Positions 11,226 to 22,300 of a stretch of DNA of 64,000 nt are shown one piece after another. This DNA is from Conus ventricosus (Eukaryota; Mollusca; Gastropoda; Neogastropoda; Conidae): positions 36,319,003 through 36,383,002 of the forward strand of contig CM031610.1 in the NCBI GenBank assembly GCA_018398815.1. Direction: 5' to 3'. Numbering within the stretch: position 1 is the first letter of the stretch; each line of letters starts with the position of its first letter. The position numbers and the translations under genes were made by a program. The notes under the pieces were generated by a model. That model worked only from the letters and a program-made list of their open reading frames with translations. It was not told the DNA's origin and ran no database searches.

Positions 11226-12690
11226 CACAGTTTGTTTTGCCCTGACAGAGCGAAAAGCTTAGGGTCATCTGATTTACCCCATTCACCAGATTTGAGTATC
11301 AGGGCAGGAGGTCACATACAGGTCTGAGGATGAAGCTGATCCTGAGAGGTGCCATGTGCCAGACTTCATTCGAGCTGAGACTTCTTTGGAGTGCTTTTAT
11401 CCACGTCGTCCACTGCCCCTGTTGGCCCTGCTGAAATGCCTTCTGGGTTCTCTTGGCGCCATGTTCTTTCTTCAACTCTTGTAACTACCATGTCTTTCTT
11501 GCTTTCTTCTTTGCCCGTGACCACCATCTCATTTCTCTCGACCCCTGCACTAGTCCGTTAGTTTGTGTGTATCCTGTCATTTGCCTGATCTTCAGGCTTC
11601 CCTTTGCCACTTTTACTGCCTCCTGATTTTTCCAATTTCTGCCAGTCTTTAGCTTGGGCTGGACTCATCTCACAACCTCGTCTTCAGAGTCCTCAGACAT
11701 GATTAAAAACCTCGCTTTATCCACCCGTGGTCCACGAGGATGGATTTCAGGGGTGGCTTCAGCTTTGTTTGGCTGCAGTAGAACACTTCGTCGATGAGTA
11801 CCACAGGGACACCGAGCTATTTCTTTATGTATTTTTTAGAATTAAGCCTGCATTGATTCCACCATGGTAGTGTTGATACCGTGTATCAGAAAACGCCAGA
11901 GGAGCTTCGAGACGAGCATGAACGACAGACACCAGGCCTTGTGTTTGCCAGGAACGCCACACTGGTCTAGTATCTGCGGGCGTTCTTCTGCCTTTTGCTT
12001 GCTTTCCCTTCCCCCTGTTTGTGTCTGTCAAAGAATCATCTTATCACCTTCCGAGGCTCTTGATTAGTCCTTCTGTTGCTGTTTGAATGACTTGGCTGCC
12101 CACAGTGAAAGCAACAGTTACAGCTTCTCTTTCTTTCCGCGGGGAAATACTTCAAGATTTTTTTTTTTTGAATCTGAAACCCATCCTTGATACTAAGTTG
12201 TCCAACTGCTCCGTTCTTTGTGCGTTTTATATTCTTTGGTATAGAAAACTGTTGTCTCACTCATGATTGCGTTTAGTAAGGGGGATTTGACATCCATTAC
12301 CGAGATATGTCAAAACAAACAGCACAGGAGAGAAACCGCATCGCCCCGCTGCTATGCCAGCTTCCAGGCTGATCCAGTCTGTTGTGTGTTCCTTCGTGGA
12401 GAACTTCATTGAGAAGCCATGGGAATACTTCATCAGCTTTTCTCGGAGATTCTTTGGAGTATGATCCATCTTAAGGGCTAGCTGAATCTTAGTGTGTGGC
12501 AATATTTGACAAGATCGAGCCACACCTGAGCTCTTGGATTGCTTCCCAAGTCACAGCGGTATGTAGCACGCAGCCCGACACGCCAGGGATGTTTCCTGTC
12601 TGGACTAATGAAGTCCCATGCCCGTTTTATCAGGGCGCTGATGGATCGTTTGTACTGATCCCAAACTCTGAGACCGCTGTATCATCGTCA
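11226..12690 (-). mobile_element. Old non-LTR retrotransposon pol fragment (minus strand)
   Basis: Frame 12257-12523 carries KNLREKLMKYSHGFSMKF, then SLEAGIAAG and SPVLFVL, corresponding to the RT block LExGIxxGxxxSPxLF of a LINE family common in marine invertebrates. Downstream pieces at 11,825-12,031 and near 11,480-11,290 (QGQWTTWIKALQRS, WHMAPLRISFILR) fit the C-terminal part of such proteins. Frames are broken repeatedly. The RT catalytic Asp blocks are not recognisable in the surviving part. The family call is from motif memory and is moderate. Confidence 0.55.
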
Positions 12691-12699
12691 CTGGTACGA

Positions 12700-12703
12700 T
12701 CCA

Positions 12704-12743
<40 letters not shown>

Positions 12744-12758
12744 CCACACACACACACA

Positions 12759-12837
<79 letters not shown>
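12700..12837. repeat. (ACGC)n-(AC)n-(AG)n compound microsatellite
   Basis: ACGC repeats (12,703-12,742), AC repeats (12,744-12,761) and AG repeats (12,763-12,836) with one GGA interruption. Confidence 0.95.
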
Positions 12838-12839
<2 letters not shown>

Positions 12840-12969
12840 TTATGTAAGTCTGCACAAACTCATTAACATGAGTCACTGTGTTATTGATGTGAATTACAAT
12901 TACACGTCCAATTCGTTAAGTCTGTTTCAAGTTTCAGTACAAGTGGTTCCATCAATATGAACATAAAAG

Positions 12970-12990
12970 CAACTAGTACTAGTAGTAGTA

Positions 12991-13025
<35 letters not shown>

Positions 13026-13920
13026 GTAGTAGTAAGTAGTAGTAGTAGTAATAGGGACGGCGTTTGGTTACGCCTAGACCGCGAGGTCTAATATTTGTCC
13101 CCTCATGGTTTGGTTCTGGTTATTTTTATCTAGATTGGTCGTACCTAATGGGGTTTCTACTCGTCATAGCCATAAAATAGATCTTCTAGCTGGGGCAGTT
13201 TGTCGATCAGGTTCTTGAACTCATTCACAGATTTCGCAAATTTAACTGATGAAGGTAGTGCATTCCAGGGGTTAACAACTCTGAAAGAAAATGAGAATTT
13301 GCGCTTGTTAGTTCTGGCATGCATTACAAAGAGTTTTCCTGCAGAGTTCCTAGTAACATTCACAGGGGCATAGGAAAACAAGGAGTGCAAGTCAACATCA
13401 TCATATCCGTGGAAAATTTTAAACATCTGTATAAGATCACCTCGTAGTCGTCTACCCTTCAGTGAATGTAGGTTCAAAAGTTTTAGTCGATCATAATAGT
13501 TCATTTCTTTGCATTCCTTCAGCAGTGTAGTTGCACGCCTCTGAACTCTTTCGATCAGGATGGATTGCCTCTTTAGGTTTGCAGGACACCAGATAACATT
13601 TGCATATTCCAGATGCGGTCTCACAATGGACTTGTATAATGTAGTGAAAGTATCTTTGTCTAAAATGTGAAGGCTCTCTTTACCATTCCTAATACTTGAT
13701 TTGCCTTACCAACAATTCGGTTTATGTGTGGGTCAAAATCAAGGCTTTCATCAAACGTAACACCCTAATCTTTTTCTTCGTTGCATCTAGTAATCTTTTG
13801 AACATTATTACCCAGCTTCATTTCATACTCATTTACAGGATTTTTATTCCCCATATGTAGAACATGACACTTTGACACATTGAAAAATAAGCACCAGGTC
13901 TCTGACCACTCTTGTACTTT
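12970..13920 (-). mobile_element. CR1-like LINE A, 3' segment (minus strand)
   Basis: The minus-strand frame 13157-13624 encodes the RT C-terminus: MRPHLEYANVIW, QRRATTLLKEC, LHSLKGRRLRGDLIQMFKI, NPWNALPSSV. CR1-like LINE B at 54.3-56.6 kb has the same blocks. A degenerate frame continues upstream to 13,920. The 3' end is a (TAC)n/(GAC)n trinucleotide tail at 12,974-13,050, and LINE B ends in a similar (TAC)n tail at 54,284. The element was split by the RTE at 13,921-15,491; its 5' continuation is at 15,513-15,790. The two segments join in sense across the insertion (FADDTKI...NDIN on one side, QEWS on the other). Confidence 0.82.
13901..13920. repeat. Target-site duplication, left copy
   Basis: TCTGACCACTCTTGTACTTT. 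It pairs with 15,492-15,512, which differs by one inserted G and one C/G substitution, and flanks the RTE insertion. Confidence 0.88.
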
Positions 13921-15491
13921 ACTTACTTACTTAGTCCTCTGAATTCCCTGGGGAACATAGGGCCGCAACCACACTCTTCCAGCGGACACGGTTTTGGGAG
14001 ATCTTCTTCAGCTTGGCCCACGTCATTCCGGCGGCCTTCACTTCCGCGTCGGTACTCCTTCGCCATGTCTGTCTTGGTCTTCCCACTCTTCTTTTGCCCT
14101 GAGGGTTCCATTCAAGGGCTTGTCTTGTGATGTTGGATGGAGACTTTCTGAGGGTGTGGCCAATCCATCCCCACTTCCGTTTTCTGATTTCTATTTCTAT
14201 TGGAACTTGCTGGGTCTTGTTCCACAGTTCTGCGTTGGCAATAACATCTGGCCATCTGATGTTCACAATGTTTCGCAGACATCTGTTGATAAATGTTTGG
14301 AGTTTGTGGGTGTTTGTCTTTGTTGTTCGCCACGTTTCAGAACCATACAAAAGGACAGGTTTCACATTTGAGTTGAAGATTCTGATCTTGTTATGGAGTG
14401 AGAGGGCAGAGGAATTCCAGATAGGCCGTAGCGTAGTAAAGGTGTGCCTGGCTTTATTGATGCGACTCTTGATATCCTCATCTGTACCTCCATCTTTGCT
14501 GACCACACTGCCGAGGTAGACAAACTTGTCAACTTCAATGATGTCTTCTTGTTGTAGTCGTAGTGGGTCTCCTTGCTGGTTGTTGACTCTCATGGCTTCT
14601 GTTTTCTTTATGTTGATTTGGAGGCCTGTCTTTCCTGCTTCTTCTGCTACCCGGCACAGCTTCTCTTGTGCGTCTTGCTGTTTGTGGGACAGAAGGCTGA
14701 TGTCATCGGCGAAGTCCAGGTCTTCCAGTTGCTTGGTGAAAGTCCACTGGATTCCTGTCCTCTTGCCATCTGTAGACTGCCGCATTATCCAGTCAACGAC
14801 CATCAGGAAAATTGTTGGCGATAGTAGACACCCCTGACGGACGCCGGTTTGTACAGTGAAGGGCTTCGTTAGCTTCCCATCGTGGACGACCTGGCATGTG
14901 GCATCCTCATAGAGTTGCTGGATGATGGCAACAAACTTGGGTGGGAAGCCATAGTGGTGCATGAGTTTCCAGATGGTATCTCTGTCGATGCTGTCAAATG
15001 CCTTCTGGAAATCTACAAATACTGCGTACAAGGGGGTCTGCCACTCCAGAGACTGCTCGATGATAATTCTCATGGTGGCAATTTGGTCTGTGCATGATCT
15101 GTCTTGGCGAAATCCAGCTTGTTCTTGGCGGAGGGTCTTGTCTAGGGCGGTCTTTAGTCTCTCTAGCATGATTTTGGTCAGCATCTTCCCCGGGATGGAC
15201 AGCAACATAATCCCTCTCCAGTTGTTACAGGATGACAGGTCCCCTTTCTTCGGCAGCTTCACCAGGTGGCCTCTTTTCCAGTCTTCTGGCACTCGTTCCT
15301 GCTCCCAGATCTTGCTTAGGAGTGGATGCAGCATCTCTGTTGACGTCTGGATGTCTGCTTTCAGTGCTTCAGGTGGAATTCCGTCTGGACCCGTTGCTTT
15401 ACCTGACTTCAGTGACTTGATGGCTTTGGTAACTTCCGTCTTGGTTGGTGGGCCTGTGTTGATGTCCAGAAGCTGGGTTGGTGGTGGAATG
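13921..15491 (-). mobile_element. RTE-type LINE (5'-truncated) inserted into CR1-like LINE A
   Basis: One long open frame on the minus strand (RTE part of a 571-codon ORF, 13931-15646) covers most of the RT. Blocks in order: KATGPDGIPPEAL, CNNWRGIMLLS, QAGFRQDRSCTDQI, VDFQKAFDSIDR (first catalytic Asp), GVRQGCLLSP, LDFADDISLL (FADD catalytic pair), YLGSV, LLYGSETW, then the RTE C-terminal WGWIGHTLRKSP, GRPRQTWRR and RVRWKSVVAALC. The 3' end is an (AAGT)n-type tetranucleotide tail, usual for RTE. Target-site duplications flank it at 13,901-13,920 and 15,492-15,512. The endonuclease half is absent. The intact RT frame suggests a fairly recent insertion. Confidence 0.9.
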
Positions 15492-15512
15492 TCTGGACCA
15501 CTCTTGTAGTTT
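15492..15512. repeat. Target-site duplication, right copy
   Basis: Begins TCTGGACCACTCTTG and ends TAGTTT. It matches the left copy with one indel and one mismatch. Its minus-strand reading continues the CR1 frame. Confidence 0.88.
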
Positions 15513-15582
15513 GTTGATATCATTTTGGATGGTGGAGTTTTCCTTTGGTTGATATCATTTTGGATGGTGGAGTTTTCCTTTG
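15513..15582. repeat. Exact 35-bp tandem duplication next to the TSD
   Basis: The 35-bp unit starting GTTGATATCATTTTGG occurs at 15,513-15,547 and 15,548-15,582 without difference. It is CR1 coding sequence (minus strand NSTIQNDIN) duplicated directly beside the insertion junction. The 35-bp unit is not a multiple of three. Confidence 0.93.
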
Positions 15583-15790
15583 CAGTGTTCATTATTTTGG
15601 TATCGTCAGCGAAGACGTGGCACATACTCTGCAATGTAGAGGGCATATCGTTTATGAAAACTGTAAGAGAATGGGACCTAATATGTCCCTGGGTATACCA
15701 CTCAGTACTTCTGCTTTTTCGGACTTAGCATCACATACCCTCACTGTCACACCAAATGTGTGAACAAAGTTCAGTGATGAAGGATAGAAA
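15513..15790 (-). mobile_element. CR1-like LINE A, 5' segment
   Basis: The minus-strand frame reads KAEVLSGIP, ILGPIL, and then after a frame change INDMPSTLQSMCHVFADDTK, the CR1 RT blocks SGIPQGS...FADDTKI. It is the part of LINE A upstream of the RTE insertion and ends near 15,790 by 5' truncation. It is followed by an AAC-rich stretch and a G run of about 20 near 15,893. Confidence 0.78.
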
Positions 15791-15799
15791 AAACGACAA

Positions 15800-17646
15800 C
15801 AAAACAACAACAACACTGCAACAACAAAAACAACAACAACAAAAATAAAATAAAATAACATGGGAAAAACGAGGCGGGATGGGGGGGTGGTAGGGGGGGG
15901 GGGGGGGGGGGAGGGGCTTATCTAAACTGTGCTCGAACATCAGAAGATAGTTTGTTTGCGCTGAATGCTTATATGTGTTACCATAGTTTACACGACACGA
16001 AGAAAGGAAGTGTGCGTGCGTGTGTGCGTGTGTGCGCGTGTGTCGGTCACATCAAGATGTGTATCTCGCCTAGTGTTGTGTGAATGCGAGTCTGTACATG
16101 TGGGTGAGATGTGTATGATGTAATGTAATATGTGTGGGTAGGCTATATGTGCATATGTAGGAGAATACATAGTCTTCAATTTGTCTGTACGGGGTGATTT
16201 GTTTAGTTCCAATTATTTTTTGAAGCATGGCCAGAGGTTTACAGTTATCACTGTGTGCAACAATGGGTCAGAATTTCGTGTTCTATTTCTGCTTTATATT
16301 GTGAAATCACAGACGTCACCAGTGACCCTTCTTTTGTCATGAAAAAAAAAATTAAGTTAATTAGAATTTGAAAGCCAAGTTAACTGAATACCTAGACATT
16401 GGAAAACATAACGGATTGAACATTGCTGGGTTGTTTTGCGATCAAGCAGTTGTGTTAAGTAGGCCCTATTTGAGCATTGCGCAGACAGAAACAACAGAAA
16501 TATCGCAACGATTTCGTCCAAATTTGCAGCTCTGAATAGTTACCAAAATTCCCCTCAAACTCCCTCGCTCAAGTCTCGCGATTTGCACGTGAATTGTAAC
16601 TTAACAACAATCTTGGCGTTGACAATGGCTGCCAATACGTTGAGCTGAGCAGTTGACGGATAAGCAACAAAAAAAAAAACAGCACAGGACCATGGACCGA
16701 GGTTATCCTTATGTTGTTTCATATCGTGTTTATAAAGTCAGTGTGACTTAAATCTATTAAAATGCGAAAGCAAGTTTGGTGAGGCCAATGTATGGCCAAT
16801 GACACTGTATGGCTCCCACTTTTCCCGCACCTTTCTCTGAGGCATACTGATCATACTATTCATCACACACGGACGACTGGTATCATAACGTTGACAGAGT
16901 CTGTGCGTGTAATTTTCTAAACAGCAACTGTTTACCTGAACTGAAGTTTGGAAAGTTTGCGGGCTCCCCATAATATTTTTGTTCTGTTGCACCTTGGAGT
17001 GTGTGTACCAGCATGTTCCTGTCTTACTTCCTTTATACACAAAATGTAAATCAGGACACAAAAATCTGGCTGCCCCAGTGTTGCTACTCAACATGAAGAG
17101 GTTGGGTAATGCCAGAGAAGGAACCCATGTGTGAAGAAACTGGTATGCATGTCAAGAGTACTGAATTTCAATTATTCCAAAGTTGTCCATCTTCTCTACT
17201 CTCTGGGCAAAAACGAAGAGCCACAAGCTGCAAGTGAGATGGTTATCAGTGTTGGCTTGAATCAAAAGTATATGAAGACAAGCTGTTATATAACCACAGT
17301 TGACAGGGTCAGGCTGATGTACCCAGGGCCCAGTGTGCCCATGGCTCTTGTGGCTTGACAGGGATAGAGATCACATGTGTGTGCGTGCGTGCGCGCGGTG
17401 TGTGTGTGTGTGTGTGTGTGTGTGCGCTGCGCTGGCATGTGTGTGTGTGTGTGTGTGTAGTGTTGTGTTGTGTGTGTGTGTGTGTATGTGTGTGTGTAGT
17501 GTACTATGTGTGTGTGTACGTGTGATGTGTGTGTTGTGTTGTGTTGTGTGTGTGTGCACTTGGTCTTATGTATGTGTGTTACTGTCAGAACCAGCAAACT
17601 GCAAACAGCTAGCATATTTTCTTCACTTTCAATATGTTCCATAGAT

Positions 17647-17688
<42 letters not shown>

Positions 17689-18356
17689 TGGATACATTGA
17701 GCCATGGGCAAATAGGTATGCTACCCTTTAGTCTCATAAAACTGTTTTTAACAGTGTAACTCCTGATGATTTGAAGATTGCTCTGTCGAAATGAGTGATA
17801 GTTTCCGGGGATGAAGTTTGTTTTATTGAATAGGAACTTAACAGACAGATCACAGCTGTATTGAACACGACAGAGATTTTATGTCACAATGAAGTCATTT
17901 CGGTATATCATAGTGGTTCACTGGAGGCTGCTGAGTCTCCCACCCCATCCTCCCAAAGTATGTAGACTTGTAGTCCTATTAGTTCTACGACATTGGAGTT
18001 GGTCATGGTAGCTGTAGCTAACAATATAAACACAAAACAAGCAGGGTAACTCTTGCTCCACAGAAACATAATCCTAAGGAATGCTGCTTACGACCCGAAT
18101 TGCTACAAACGCAGCACAGAGCACACAGAACAAACAAGGGAACATCCCCTGTCTCTCCTTCTGTCTTCTCTTGTCTCTCTGTTTGTGTCTGCATCTCTGT
18201 CTCTGTCTCTCCCTCTCTTTATCGCTGTGCCCTCCTTCTAAGTTTGCCCTTTCCCCTCCACCTCATTCTACAATTCTGCGCTTTTTGTGTCTTCTTGCAT
18301 GATGACATCCCACATTTTGCACATGCCATGTGACAACTGAAAACCAACTTTTTCAG
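15800..18356. other. Intergenic stretch without recognised gene
   Basis: Holds (AAC)n and poly-G near 15,790-15,915, TG-rich alternation near 16,010-16,150, a mixed GT microsatellite at 17,380-17,560, (AG)n at 17,652-17,690, and CT-rich sequence near 18,150-18,240. A 118-codon minus-strand frame at 16,738-17,094 has no motif. The promoter and first exon of gene X may lie here but I cannot point to them. Confidence 0.5.
17380..17690. repeat. Interrupted (GT)n cluster and (AG)n tract
   Basis: Several GT arrays separated by GTGCG/TGTA units to about 17,560, then a pure AG run at 17,652-17,690. Confidence 0.93.
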
Positions 18357-18427
18357 CAAACATAAGGAAGAACCTGGAAGCCCTTACTGAAGAGGAAGAT
18401 GAGGAGGACATTGAAGGACTGAAAGGG
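18357..18427 (+). CDS. Gene X candidate exon, acidic segment
   Basis: Acceptor TTTTTCAG, donor GTAAAT. Reads NIRKNLEALTEEEDEEDIEG. Its end phase does not match the 19.7-kb exon by one base. Confidence 0.5.
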
Positions 18428-18718
18428 GTAAATACTGTTGAAAGTGGTCGGTCATATGTGAAAACAGGTCGCTGTTTTGTAGAAAAGATTTGGAGATTTC
18501 TAGACATACAAAACTATTTTTGTCATGTAATGTTGGTAATCTAGGTGAACATGAAACCTTTCAGGAATTCAGACTGGACAAAAAGTGGTGCACACACATC
18601 TTAGGGAGCCTCATGGTCATGCATAGACACAACACATATACATGCCATGCATGCTGGAGCAGGTATAAACCTATGCATGAACCCGCCCACAAATGCACGC
18701 ACTCACATGCACACACAT

Positions 18719-18761
<43 letters not shown>

Positions 18762-19355
18762 CACATATACACATACACACCACACACTCTGTCTCTCTCA
18801 CACACACGCACCTATGCACACACCTATGAACACCCTATACACTTCACGAAAAGACACATATATAGTGAACAACACACACACACGCTCATATAACACACAT
18901 GCATGCTAAGATTCACACAAGCATGCTGCATACATGCGTGTCTGCATTTAATGCACACCAGTTTGGTAAAAAGATTTGCTTTGTTTTTTTTTGTTTTATT
19001 TTACAATTAAAGCCACAGGATTAAGAAAAAGAAAAATAGTTAAAAAGACATGCCAGTTGGACAGAGCCTATGATTCATGTAATAAAAAGATATTATAACA
19101 ATTACATAAAAAATGTTGGTTAAACATGACATCGTACTCATGTACTTTTTGATGGACACCCAGTTTATGATGTAAAAGACAAGCTTAGTTGTTTTGAATT
19201 AATAAAACAAGCCAGTTAAGATCTTTAAAGACCACATGCAGTCTTTTTTAAGTCGAAGCATTACTACATTGTGTTAAATTTCAAAGCATAGTTTTTAAGT
19301 TTACCAGTTGTTAAGAGATATTTTGGTTTCACTTGGGGGGATGCAGATGTGTGAG

Positions 19356-19392
<37 letters not shown>

Positions 19393-22300
19393 GTGTGTTG
19401 TGTTCATGCATTTAAGTGTGTGTATGTGTACATCATTTGTGTGTGTGGTGGTGTGTGTGAGTGTGTGTGTGACTGAATGTTATGTGTTGTGTGGATAGAG
19501 GTACTCAGGTAGGGTTGGGAGTTCAATTTTTGTGTCTGTCTGTATGGGGTTTGGGTCAAGAGGTTGTGGGTGTGGAGTGAGTGTGTAAGTGTGTAGGAAG
19601 GGTTGGATTAGGAGTGGTTTGTAATGTTTGTGTCTGTCTGTATCTCTCTTGTCTTTCTCTCTCGTGGCATCTGTCTTTCTGTCTATTTGACTCTAAAGCT
19701 TGCATGTTTTACTTGCAGACTTGAAGATGACTCGGACTCGGAGTCATCAGATGAAGATGACTCAGGTGGCCAATAGGGGAACCCAACAAATTGAGGTCTC
19801 GTGATGGTCTTCTTAACCAATGGCACTTGTGCATTGTGCACTGAAAGATGTACCGTATCGTGTTTAACACTTTTTAATTCTAAGGACCGCCTGCCGGTCC
19901 TGATGTTTACAACCATTGTATACTAAGACCGCATATGCGGTCCAGCTTTGGAATTATTTTTCTGCATGAAGTGAGCAAATCGTTTGTACGAAACTACTGT
20001 TAACAGTTAGCCTCCAGCATACTAATTAGAGTGCAGTATACTGTGTACTAGGCTATGCAAGCTGAAAGCTCGCTCGCAGATGCTTTTCACACACACGCTC
20101 CACTTGGTTTTGGCTTGACGTGGTGCACGTGGCGTCCATCTGCTACTCTGGTGAAGCATGCGTGGTAAAAATAAACAACTACAAAACGCTATTCCAGTGA
20201 GACTGACAGCCCTTGAAATGTTGCAAACATTTGACAGTATCAGGCATAAAACCAGTTAATTAAAATTTTTTGTTCATAGGGTGTGTACCCCCCTTTTTTT
20301 ACATGACACGCAAATCCATTTTTTTGTCATGCATACTTTTTTTACAAAATAAATAGAAAAATAACTTTGCTATGTTGTTTGTCCCCGTGGGATTGCCGGG
20401 GTGTGCCTATGGAGGTGGCAGCTAAAATTCACTCCCTGCCATCACCAGGCATGTCGTAAGGGGGCGATAAGGGAACTGGTCCCCCGGGTTTGGGGGGTTG
20501 GCACAGGGCTAACAACCCGTCCCTTAAAAAAATGATTGTTCGCCCCCCAATCCCAGGCATTCGACACGGAGGCGACGGCAATGAAGCACACCAGGAAACT
20601 GGATGAGACGGACGACACCCAAAACCCCCCGAGAGGGAGCTGGCGCCCCGATGGGGATTTACTAAAAGCGAAAAAAGTGGGGGTGGGGGCGGAACGTCCA
20701 GACCTTGTACCAGACGGCAAGACCCCCAACTAGTCAAAGAGTTTGACAAACTACAGCCGGGACATCTTGGGATCAGCGGGGTCAGATGGACCGGCACAGG
20801 AAGAGGAGATGGCTGGGGGCAAACCATTGTTTCCCCCTTTGGAAGATCAGTAACCAACATATGAGGGGAGACCTCTCCCCAACAAAAACGAAAAAGCATT
20901 CAAAATAAAAACCAAATTTGACCAAAGCTTTTTGAAGGGGCAAGATTCACTCCAAAACACCAAGCTGAAGTTCTAGTTTGCTACGCCCCCGAAGATGCGT
21001 TGAACCAAGGTGCATTTTACTCAGTCCCCCGCGGGGAGAATTTGGCCCATGGGCGTCCTGGCGAGGATGCAAGATGGGCGGACAAATCGGGGGAGCATTT
21101 GGGCAACTTTGGATTGGTACCAAAACGATAATGGAGAAAGACAGCAACTTTGTCCCGAGAAAAACCCTTTTGATTGGGGCCCCCTTTTTTCAACCAGAGA
21201 TGTTCAAAAAAACAATTGGAATCACCAGGGGGACCACCAAAAACCAGATAGATCCTCAATCAATGGGAGATGGGGAGCCCCCTTAAGATGTCGGGGCCCC
21301 TACAAGGGACAGATGTTGCCGTGACCACCCCTTTTTGGGTTGGCCCCGTTTCCCTAAACTACCCGAACACGAGGAAAAGGCCGTGCAAAATAACTCTGAC
21401 AACTGAATGAGCCCTCCCCAAAACAAGCTTTTGCTTGGAAAAAAAGAACGATTCCGGCGCTAGGGGAACAACAAGAGTTGAAAATGACACTTAAACCAGG
21501 CCTTGCGGGAAGGGGAGAAAAGGTACTAGTTTGCGAAAGAAGAAGGAAGAGTGGAAAAAAAAAAGGGGCCCTGGGAAAAGTAGATGAAAGAAAGTGAAAA
21601 AGCAAAGCCCAAAAACAAGTCAAACGTTAAAAAAGGGGCACAAAAGAAGAAGAATACAGAAAAAAAAGGTGAAAGCAAAACTGACAAGAAGGAAACATCG
21701 AAAAATGGGGGGGGGAAGCGCTGGTAGAAAGACTAAAAAGTGTACAAGATAAAAAAGCAGCAAAAACAGGGGTTCCAAAACAATGTGTACCAAAAAGGGA
21801 AAAAAATGGGAAGGTCGTTGAAGGAAGGCGAAAAATACAGCGCGGGAAAGAACATTCGAGTCAGTTCTGACAGACCAACCCCCCCCACAGCAAAATCCAA
21901 CCCGGGGGTTAGACCCCGGACATCTGCTCGTCCACCGGCCTAGAAAAGTACAGCAGCAATCAAAACCCTGAAGAACGGAAAAGCACCAGGGGGATGGGGG
22001 AACAGCAGATTGTTGAAAGCAGAATTAAAGGACAGCCCCTATTTTGACGGGGGTCCAGACAGGTTTGGGGGAACGGGCCGACCCCTGAAGGGGGAAAAAG
22101 GGCTTATCTTCAAAATTTGCCCCCAAAAAAGGGGGATCTTTGGGACTGCAAAACTGGGGGGGGCATAACACTTCTTTCTCTCACACAAGGTATTTAGCAA
22201 GGTTGTGTGTCAAGGCGACGGAAACCCTTGAGAGGAACCTTCGCCACAAAAAGCGGCTTTCGCCCTGGACATCCGCTCAGATCATAACTTCACTCTGCAC

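Noticed and set aside
13931..15646. 571-codon ORF as one protein
   Set aside because: Its N-terminal part is CR1 sequence plus the 35-bp duplication, and the rest is RTE. The fusion is a by-product of nesting.
16738..17094. 118-codon minus-strand ORF
   Set aside because: No recognisable motif, no splice context and atypical composition. Likely chance.
18053..18241. Possible exon after CTTGCTCCACAG at 18,062
   Set aside because: The acceptor is acceptable, but no donor follows and the frame runs into CT-rich low complexity.
20429..20899. 156- and 95-codon minus-strand ORFs in the RTE
   Set aside because: Antisense shadows of the corrupted RTE leader and endonuclease, open because of Pro/Gly-rich C/G runs.
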